Shown: piece after piece, positions 56,371 to 64,000 of the stretch
Layout: the number at the start of each line of letters is the position of its first letter
Numbering within the stretch: the stretch's first letter is position 1
Origin: Hirsutella rhossiliensis
Taxonomy: Eukaryota; Ascomycota; Sordariomycetes; Hypocreales; Ophiocordycipitaceae
Assembly: GCF_020360975.1 (NCBI RefSeq)
Contig: NW_025408681.1
Coordinates: 992,001 to 1,056,000, forward strand
Length of the DNA stretch: 64,000 nt
Reading direction: 5' to 3'
The notes under the pieces: model-generated
Told to the model about the DNA's origin: nothing
Seen by the model: the letters and a program-made list of their open reading frames with translations, nothing else
Databases searched by the model: none
Position numbers and translations under genes: made by a program

Positions 56371-58965
56371 TCACAGCGGGACGTCGTCGTCGTCCGAGTC
56401 CCAGATTTCGGGGGGCGGGGGCGGGGGGGTGTGGTCGCGGACGAGGCTCTCGGACAGCAACTGGCTCCTGGACAAGAGCTGCGAGGCGGGGACCGAGGGG
56501 GTCGACGATGGCAAGGGAACGGCGGCGTCGTGGTGGTGGTCGAGCAAGGCGAGCAGGCTGGCGCTGCCGAGCGAGTGTTGCTGCGGCTTCTCGGGCGTCG
56601 ACGGCTGCGACGCCGTGGTTGCCTGCGAGAGACGGGGGAGATGCTTGGTGGGCAGGCGTGCGCGAGGTGGAGGAGGCGGGGGCGGAGGAAGGTGAGGAGA
56701 AGCGGTAACAGAAGCAGCAGCGTTGAAGTTTGGTGAGGAAGAGGGAGGAGGTTGGCGAGGGGCGGAAACGGGGGGGGGGTGCTCCTCTGCGTTGACGAGG
56801 CTGTCGTCGTCGTCATCCTGAGTCGAGGGGATGAACTGGGTTGAGTGGGCAATGTCGCTGCGGATCTGGGCGGCGACCTGCTGAGAAACGGTCATGCCGT
56901 CGGCGGCCGGCATCTCGCATCTCGCAAGGCGTCGCTGCTGCCGCTGCCGAGCGCCGCCGCCGTCGACGCGAGGAAGCCCGTCGTCGCCCTCAACCTCGCC
57001 TGCGCCCTGTTCCTCGTCCACCTCGTCGGCATCATCCTGCTGCGCCTCTTGGTCCCGGAAGAGGGCATGCCGGAGGTTCCAGAGCAGCTGTCCGACCACG
57101 GCCGGCGGGAGGTAGACGTACTTGGCGACCGAGCCGTTGACCCATCCCTCCTCGCGCATGTCGTCCTCGTCGACGGGGTTGTTCAGCTCGTACACTTGCT
57201 TGACGTAGTACTGCCAAACGTCGTTGCCGCCGCCGTCCCGCGCGGCCTCCCCGGGGAGTTCGACGCAGGCCATGTAGCGCAGCAGCGCGCCGTCGAGGAG
57301 CCAGAAGCGCACCACCTGGTCGGGGATCTTGGAGGGGGTGTGCACGTGAACCTGGTGGCCGCCGAGCAGTGCCGCGAGCGAGGGGGCGCCGACGGGGAGC
57401 AGGATGTCGGACCGGGCCGTGTGCGGCGGCAGGGACTGCAAGATGGATATGGGCACGCGCTGGGACTCGAGGGGCTGGCTTTGGAGCGGGGACGAGGGCG
57501 GGTGGTATAGAGGCTTCCTAATGGGCTTGGCGGGCTTGGGCTTGGGCCTCGCCAAGCGCGAAGGCGTGGGAGCGGGCTGTGACCCTGGTGATGGAGGCTC
57601 AGACAGGGTCGTCGAGATGGAGCCGGTGGTTTCCGGGACCGGGCTCGAGGTCGGCTGCGGCTTGGGAGATTGTGCGGACGACGGCTGGACGAGACCTAGA
57701 CGCGGCCTGTCGAGCAGCAACTCCTCCTCGCTGGAAGCCAGCGCATGCATGGCGAGCTGCGTCTCCGCGCCCGCACCGTAACAGTGATCGCCTTCATGTC
57801 TCCCCCCATCGTCGTCGCCTTGTTCGCTCTCCTGCTCGAACGAACTATCCTCGTCGTCCGAATCGGGAATCTCCTCGAGACCCTTGTCCGCCTTCTCCGG
57901 AGATGTTGCCTTCTTCCTTGGGGATGGAGTCTCTCTATGACTCTTTGCTGGCGTCTCGGCCGCCGTTCGATGCCGCGTTGGTGTCGCCGCTAGGTGTCGA
58001 GGCGTGCCCGTCAGTTCCAGCGGCAGCCGCGCTGCGGGCGACGAACGGTCCTTGAGCGGGGAGGTGAGCATGTCCGGGGGCCCGTAGCGCCTCATCTTCG
58101 AGGCGAGCCCGCCCGAGACATCCTCGAGAGGCACGGCAAAACGAATAGCGGGAACGCGCTTGACAGGAGTCTGTGGGATGACGGACTCCTCTCGAGAATG
58201 CGCCGATGCCGAGGCTTCACGTCTGGACGCGGGTACGGTAGAGCGAGCATTGTGGGAAGGCGAGAGCCGGGTGGCGGTCTTGCTGCGCCCTAGACTGGGG
58301 CTACCCTGCTCGCCGAGCCAGTCAAGGAAGCCATTGTCTTGATCGAGATCGCTGCCAGTAGCCAAGCCGTCGTCGGCGTCGTCGTCCGAGTCGGCGATGA
58401 GTGAGCGGTGGCCGAGGAACTGCGTCAAGGTCTGGGTGTGGAACTTGGACGTGGCCGGCGAGTCGCCCATGGTTCTCCGCCTCGAGCTCTTGTCGTCATC
58501 GGCCTTGCTCATTTCAGTCTCATCGCCCAACGTGCGCCTTCTCTTGCCTTTGGCCCCTTTGTTAGTCGGCTCGGGCACCGGTCTCTTCCTCCCACCGCCA
58601 TTCCTCCGCCTCAACGGAGCCGGCTCGTCGTCCTCGTGCTCCGAACCCTTGTCCTCCGTTGCACAACTCTCTTTGTCCCTCTTGGAATGATCCCTGGCGG
58701 GCGGCTCGGGGTTCCTATTCTCCTTGTCGCGCCCCTCGTCCTCGCTGTCCGTCAGAACAATGACGCCGTCGTCATCGTCGTCGTCGAAGCTCGAGACAAA
58801 GTCTATCTGGGTGAGCGTCTGCTGGCGTAGGCGGTCCGAAGTTTGCCGCCCGTAGGTGCGGACCTTCTTGCGCCGCGAGGGGAACTGGACCTGCTGCAGC
58901 ACGGGCGACGAGTGGTAGACTCTACTCGGCGGAGCGACGCCGCGGGAGCGCGTCTCGGGAGCCAT
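56371..58965 (-). CDS. Unrecognised nuclear-type protein with one conserved domain
   Basis: 864 residues in one exon, from the ATG at 58965 (MAPETRSRGVAPPSR); the frame extends 22 codons upstream only to a GTG. The first 560 or so residues are disordered, with acidic runs (SFDDDDDDGVIVLTDSEDEG, IPDSDDEDSSFEQESEQGDD) and basic Ser/Pro patches (KGAKGKRRRTLGDE), typical of nuclear proteins. A compact domain follows: VPISILQSLPPHTARSDILL, PSKIPDQVVRFWLLDGALLR, WQYYVKQVYELNNPVDEDDM, EEGWVNGSVAKYVYLPPAVV. The tail is Pro-rich and ends EIWDSDDDDVPL. I have a sense of a conserved Pezizomycotina family but cannot name its function. SUMO-interaction-like GVIVLTDSED suggests a chromatin or repair setting; that is inference. 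Confidence 0.75.
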   Translation of the reverse strand: MAPETRSRGVAPPSRVYHSSPVLQQVQFPSRRKKVRTYGRQTSDRLRQQTLTQIDFVSSFDDDDDDGVIVLTDSEDEGRDKENRNPEPPARDHSKRDKESCATEDKGSEHEDDEPAPLRRRNGGGRKRPVPEPTNKGAKGKRRRTLGDETEMSKADDDKSSRRRTMGDSPATSKFHTQTLTQFLGHRSLIADSDDDADDGLATGSDLDQDNGFLDWLGEQGSPSLGRSKTATRLSPSHNARSTVPASRREASASAHSREESVIPQTPVKRVPAIRFAVPLEDVSGGLASKMRRYGPPDMLTSPLKDRSSPAARLPLELTGTPRHLAATPTRHRTAAETPAKSHRETPSPRKKATSPEKADKGLEEIPDSDDEDSSFEQESEQGDDDGGRHEGDHCYGAGAETQLAMHALASSEEELLLDRPRLGLVQPSSAQSPKPQPTSSPVPETTGSISTTLSEPPSPGSQPAPTPSRLARPKPKPAKPIRKPLYHPPSSPLQSQPLESQRVPISILQSLPPHTARSDILLPVGAPSLAALLGGHQVHVHTPSKIPDQVVRFWLLDGALLRYMACVELPGEAARDGGGNDVWQYYVKQVYELNNPVDEDDMREEGWVNGSVAKYVYLPPAVVGQLLWNLRHALFRDQEAQQDDADEVDEEQGAGEVEGDDGLPRVDGGGARQRQQRRLARCEMPAADGMTVSQQVAAQIRSDIAHSTQFIPSTQDDDDDSLVNAEEHPPPVSAPRQPPPSSSPNFNAAASVTASPHLPPPPPPPPRARLPTKHLPRLSQATTASQPSTPEKPQQHSLGSASLLALLDHHHDAAVPLPSSTPSVPASQLLSRSQLLSESLVRDHTPPPPPPEIWDSDDDDVPL

Positions 58966-59637
58966 CTGGCCCCGAGCCACGGGTGTGATCCGGGGTTCCC
59001 GACGTCGAAGCGTGAGTGTACCAATAGACACTGTTCCTGAGGCGTGCAGGAAGCTGTACTTAGCCGTTGGATATTGAGCTGTCGAGTGCGTGGGTCGTCG
59101 GTTGGTGGATATGGATTCAAGATGACGCGTGTCGCGTTAATTAATACCTAGGTACGGGTAACTTAGGTGGCAGTCGCGACGTCCATGTACGTACCTGCCA
59201 TTTCGTCTTATGTAATCAGCCGCCCCTTTCCGTCACAAGTTCATAGCCATCAATCACCTCACCTCGATTCATCCCAAGCACCGAGCATGATCCCGGCCTG
59301 CATTACATGTCGCGAAACGCCCAAGTGTTGTGTCCCATCACACCAGAAAGCCCGCCGAATCAACGACATCATCATTGCCACCCCAGATTTCCGTAGCCGC
59401 AGCCCTGCAATCGCTTCTCTTCATGGCTGCCATAGACCCTCGGCCGTAATAGTGTACAGAGGCGCCGTCACGCTCCTCCTGCTGCTCCCCTGGGCCGCCC
59501 TCCTAGGCCCACGCCAAGGGCCCCCACGGTACAATGTCCGTCGAGAGGAAGAATGACTGTTGAAACAAATAAACACACGCACATCTTCAATCGGGAACCC
59601 ATTCCCTCAAATCGCCTTGTTCCATCGACCACTCGTC
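58966..59637. other. Intergenic, between two minus-strand genes
   Basis: 672 bp holding the promoter of the acidic-protein gene and the 3' region of SEC3. A TACCTAGGTAC palindrome lies near 59146-59156. No gene is seen. Confidence 0.6.
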
Positions 59638-62600
59638 TCACCGAAAGGCCGCCTTGACATCTGCCCTGGGCCATTCAAACGGCACCTCGCCTCCGTAGAC
59701 ATCCGTCGTCACGCGCCCGATCCTGCTTTCCACCTCGTGGTAGAAGAGCTCGCATTCCCTCGTCACCTTGAGCACCAGGCCGCGGCTCAGCGCGGGGTCG
59801 TCGGCGTCGCCAAAGTGCTTCTCCACGCGCTTGCGCAGCGCCTCGATGCCCTTGCGGACCTCCTTCGAGTCGTAATAGCTCAGTACCTTGTTGAAAATGG
59901 CCTTGCTGTTCGAAGGCTGCCGCGCTATCGCCTCGGCCGACTTGCCCGTCTGTAGCTGCGCCTCAATGTTCTCTAGCTGGTCCAGGAGCTTGCCCAAGGG
60001 CCTGCGCATCACCGCGTTGATGTACAGGCCCATGTGCTCGTGGTACTCCGTGTTGGCTTGCTCCTTCCACTCCTCCAGCAACTCAAGCCCGCGCGTGTCC
60101 GTTTCCTCGAGGAAGTGGTTCATGTTCTCGATGAGTAGAATGTGAAAGTTGAGCGCCTCCTTGTCTTCCGGATCCGCGGCTCCACTCGTAACGCCTACTG
60201 CCGGATGTTCCCGGGCAATCACCATCAGCGAGTCAAACATGGACTTCAGTATACGGTCGTACTCGCGATCCACGGTGCGCCGCAACCCCAGGTTCGCATC
60301 CATGCCGACGAGCATGCTCTCGATGGCAGCCGCGAATGCGGGGAAGACGCGAATAAAGGAGATGACGCCTCTGCGCTTGTTGACCTTGACCTTGGTCTCC
60401 TCGATTGCTCGGATCTGTTCGTCGACAAACTTTCGGAATCGTCCTTCGAGCAGGCCGTGCAGCTTCTGCAGGAGCGTGTTCACGTAGTCTTGGTTTGACT
60501 GACCCATCTCCGACAACTTCTTTTCCAAAACAGCGAGCACGCCAATCCCTTGCCTATATCTCCAGTCAGCGCTGCCGTGACGCTGCCGTGACGCTGCCGT
60601 GAAAGAGGACCATTGCGTGTGGCACTTACAAAGGGTCTTGCCCAATAACCCATTCCATCATCCTCTGCAGCTCCGATTCGAGGAAGACGAATATAACCTC
60701 CATGGAGCGTGTCACGCGCCGAGCCAAGTCCCGGTCGGGTTCCATCAGACGGTGTCGCCTCAGATCTCCGCCGCGGCGATCGCGAGGAGAGCGCGCGGCA
60801 ACAGCGTCGGGGAAGTCTACTTGCTCCAGCGTCGTGGCATGGAAGAAGTCGATGACGAAGTTTTGCTCCATCTCGACCAGCGGCAAGACATCGTCCAAGA
60901 CGCTGCAAAAGACTTCGTACGAGTGGCACCCACCATCGGAGCCTGCCTTGTCCACGTTCGTCCGGCTACCACCATCCGCCAGCGGCGAGCGCAGGGCCCT
61001 GGCGAGCGTCTGGCTCCTCTTAACGGTCAGTTTGCGGGCAGTCGTCGCCACGCCCTCTTGCTGCTTCTCAACCTGCGACGAGAAGAGCAGATCCGCTTCT
61101 TCGCCCGTCGGTTTCCGGGCATTCCTGCGCAGGACAGCCACGACGTTTTGGACCTGACTCTTGTAGAGCGGGCTGCCCTTGTCTTGGTAGATCTGGAGGA
61201 GTCGGTTCCAGTTGTCCAAGTCGACATCTCGAGCGTATAGCATCAAGGGGCTGTATTTCCACAGAATATCCCTCCCGGCATCGTAGTTGGACGAGTCGCC
61301 CTTTTTCGACAGGGCTCCTTCCAGGGAACGCCTTGTCTCGGCGAAAGCCTCGTCAAACTGCCTGGCCATGAACTCGATGAGCCGTCGCATGAAGTAGGCG
61401 CTCTCTTGCAGGTACATCTCCTTTTTCTCCTGAACGATTCTCATGTTGCCATAGTCGCTGTTGAGTCCGAGAACCCGCTCCGAATCCATGGTGGCATCCG
61501 CCGTCGGTGCGGCTTCGTGGCCACCAAGCGTTGGATCAATTTTGATCATGGCTTTGAAGAGGGTCACGAGGGCAAATTCAACGTCTTCCAGCCCACGCAT
61601 GTTTTCCAGAGGGGCCACTCGTAACGCCTCGAGATCGTTGGAGGTGATGGCACAAGTTTCCAAAAGAGACTCAAGCTCCTTCTTGAGTAGCTTCTGGTTG
61701 GCCGTCTGCACCTGGAGGCCTTGGCCTTGGGCCTCGATGTATGCAATGTCATCCGAGAGCGTCTATACAAGCCATTAGTATAAGTGCCGCCAGTGATGGG
61801 CGTCCGCCTTACCGAGAGCTCAACCGCGTAGAGGGTGAGTAGGTTGTCCATCTCCTCACACTCTGAAATCGCCAGATCAATGCCTCGCTTGATGGCATCC
61901 ACCCTCTCGTCCTCGTCTTGGAAGCGGGCAAGCCAGCCCCCGGCCTGCGCCTTGTTGAGCTCTCGCTCAATATCCGCCCTGACATCGTCCATGCTCTGAG
62001 AGCGCATCTGCTGCCCGGGGACCCAGCCAAAGTAGTCTAGCCACTTTCCAAATTCTTCGCTCCTGTTGTCCAGCACACTCGAATCGATGCCGAGAGACTG
62101 AAGATACTTGACGTCGTTGCCAGCGACCACTGATCGTCGAGGCTCCTCCTTCCCAGGCTCTTCTTTTTTCTTCTTGTCCTCTTTGAACGATGGATCGGCA
62201 GTTGCCGGCAGGCCGGACTCCGATGCCGTGACTTTGACTTCGGGAACGTGGGAGTCGTCGTCATCTGGCTTTCCGACATCTGGAGTCGCAGACCCCTGGT
62301 CTCGTGAAGCCGGTCGAGGCGGCGCCGGGACGACGCCCGTGATGCCGTCGGGGCCGACGCCCCCCTTGCCCTGAGGCTGTCGTAGGCGATCGCCCGCACC
62401 GCCAGGGCGCGGACGAAAGGCGGCTGCCGCAGAAGCGGCTTTCCAGAGCGCACCGGCGAGGTCTCCTTTGGAACGTTTGGCCTTGATCATGGGACCCAAG
62501 CCGGGTCGCATTTCTTCCTCCGCGCGTTCTTGCCCGGGAGACGTCTCTGCAGGAGGCGGAGTATCGGCGGCGGGCGTAGTGGGCATCGAAGTATCCGCGG

Positions 62601-63980
62601 CGCCCTTTCCTGCGCGGGCCTGGTCCGGCAGAGGAGGTTCAGCTATCATACTCGTTTCCAAGGGCGCCGGGGCGTCGCGACCCTTGAGGCCACCGGTTAA
62701 GGCTGCGGCTCCTGGACCCGCATTCTTCCTCGAAGACACTCGGTCTGTGCTTCTCGGAGGCGGGGGAACGGGCTCTCTTCTGGCGTTGGGACTCATGAGG
62801 GGCGGTGGTACAAGATCCCGATCCTGGGGGCGAGACGGATCCATAGGCGGTCGTCGCCTCTCCGGAGGGGGTCTATCTTCTAGGTGCGGGGCGGAGCCAT
62901 CTTGAGGCAGTTCTGGAGGCTCCCTCGAGTCGCCAAATCTCCCATATGCGCCAGGGCCGCCAATCCCGTTGCGGGAGCGAGGCGGAAGGCTTGCATCGTC
63001 GCTCCTTGTGGCGAAGGAGTTGGCCACCGAGTCCTGGCTCTTGTTGTTCTGCGCTGTCCACCGTGGCGCCGGGGGTCGTTCTCTCGAGGCAATGGAATCG
63101 GAGCTCGCGGCAGGAGAGCCGCCACCGTTGAGGGGAGGCCGAACGGCTGGAGGCGGCTTCTGAAACCGCGTCGGCTCGGGAGTGCTAGAGTTGGATGGGG
63201 GGAGTATTGTAGACGGCGAAGGAGCCGCCGATGCCCCCGACGATATGCTTTGGTGACTAGGGGCCGTCTCGGTAATGGGCGACCTAGAGTTGACAGCAGG
63301 ATGGCGGCGGCCGGCCCCAAGAACTTGCTCGAGCTCCTTTTGGTCGAAGCCGGCCAGGTCGGGAAGCCTGCCCCCGGTGTATTTGCCATAAATTTTGATC
63401 AAGCTAGCAACAAAGAACTTCTTCTCCTTGTCCGTCTGAGCGTGCCAGAAGTAGGGCTTTCCCAGGGTGACGAGAAAGCCGGTATCGCCTGCCCACTCGC
63501 GGTAGTTGGGGTTGACCTGGGAGCCGGTGAACGACTCGATGTGGGAGAGGTCGTCGAGGTTCCACGACTTGCCGATGGAAAAGGTGCCGCTAGCGTTCTC
63601 CTTGGACTTGTGCATGCGCACTCGACCAGACCGGCGAACGGCGACAATGATGACTCGGGGCTTTTCGGAGTCGGAGGATCGGGCATGTGGCGGGGGCGGC
63701 GACGAGGGGTGAGAGGCATATTCGGTGATTCGAATGTGGGTGATGTAGGTCTCGAGCACTGCGAAGCGAGGTCAGCGTCTGCTTTGTCTCCCGCATGAAG
63801 CGATACCCCTCCTCTTCCCGTTGCGTTGGACGGCATCCGCGGGCAATCAATGGATGACTTACGCGAGCCGTCGTCCTCTTTCTTGCTGAAGCAGCTCTCG
63901 ATGATGCGGCGCTTCTCATCCTCGAAGCGCTCCGCCCGCGAGGCGGCCGGGCTTAGTCCGGCTCCATTTGCGCGGTCCAT
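59638..63980 (-). CDS. Exocyst complex component SEC3
   Basis: Exons 63863-63980, 61813-63758, 60630-61762 and 59638-60553 give 1,370 residues; introns of 104, 50 and 76 nt with GTAAGT, GTAAGG and GTAAGT donors, all in phase. SEC3 marks sites of exocytosis and tethers secretory vesicles at the plasma membrane. The N-terminal PIP2/Rho-binding PH-like domain (about 40-180) shows ETYITHIRITEYASHP, VIIVAVRRSGRVRMHKSKEN, SWNLDDLSHIESF and GFLVTLGKPYFWHAQTDKEK. About 380 residues of Pro/Ser/Arg-rich linker follow. The helical SEC3 C-terminal region begins near GIDSSVLDNRSEEFGKWLDY and includes a coiled coil around LTLYAVELSTLSDDIAYIEA, then EHMGLYINAVMRRPLGKLLD. It ends DVKAAFR. The start ATG at 63980 lies 20 bp from the window end, so an upstream exon cannot be ruled out. 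Confidence 0.95.
60570..60602 (+). repeat. Three tandem 11-bp units inside a SEC3 intron
   Basis: CGCTGCCGTGA repeated three times without a mismatch, inside the 76-nt third intron (60554-60629). The intron's splice signals lie outside the repeats, so copy number could vary without affecting splice sites. Confidence 0.9.
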
Positions 63981-64000
63981 CTGGGTGCAGCCTAGGGGGG

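Overview
The window is nuclear DNA of a filamentous ascomycete, most likely a Sordariomycete of the Hypocreales. The genes are separate and each carries its own introns. The introns are short (mostly 50-75 nt) with GT...AG ends and a CTAAC/CTGAC-like branch site, the exons are GC-rich, and the encoded proteins belong to families typical of Pezizomycotina. There is no operon structure, no biosynthetic cluster and no CRISPR. Exon coordinates were worked out by hand from splice consensus, reading phase and family knowledge; no search was run.

Layout, left to right. 1-10.5 kb: a fungal multi-pass membrane protein (minus) and a 1,097-aa coiled-coil protein (minus), separated by gene-free stretches. 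10.54-12.46 kb: a complete pogo-like Tc1/mariner DNA transposon with identical 112-bp terminal inverted repeats and a transposase broken by two 1-bp deletions. 12.9-21.6 kb: the PP2A activator RRD1 (plus), a small Ala/Pro/Lys-rich protein (minus, four exons), an intron-containing tRNA-Pro, an alpha/beta-hydrolase-fold protein without a usual Ser nucleophile (minus) and a TOK1-type two-pore potassium channel (plus). 22-27.6 kb: the CCR4-NOT E3 ligase subunit NOT4 (minus), apparently with alternative long and short C-termini. It faces the complex I 30-kDa subunit gene (plus) across a 434-bp shared promoter. 29.7-32.7 kb: ZDS1 (minus). 32.7-36 kb is nearly gene-free and holds a degenerate tandem duplication. 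36-39.7 kb: a DUF2433 phosphoesterase-like protein with an RNA-binding tail (plus) and COQ5 (minus).

39.7-45.4 kb is a gene-poor island. It holds a cysteine-containing predicted secreted protein (minus) and a decayed TPR/SET-domain gene (plus). 45.4-64 kb is dense again: a 71-aa membrane protein (minus), the branched-chain keto-acid dehydrogenase E1 alpha subunit (plus), the HECT ligase UFD4 (plus), an unrecognised acidic protein (minus) and the exocyst subunit SEC3 (minus, reaching the right end).

Most genes are housekeeping: respiration and ubiquinone synthesis (NDUFS3, COQ5), branched-chain amino acid breakdown (BCKDHA), mRNA and protein turnover (NOT4, UFD4), PP2A control (RRD1, ZDS1), exocytosis (SEC3) and potassium transport (TOK1). 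I do not see one shared pathway linking neighbours. The points most worth a second look are the NOT4 intron-retention switch, the young but broken transposon, the TPR/SET pseudogene, and the secreted protein whose last two exons are easy to miss.
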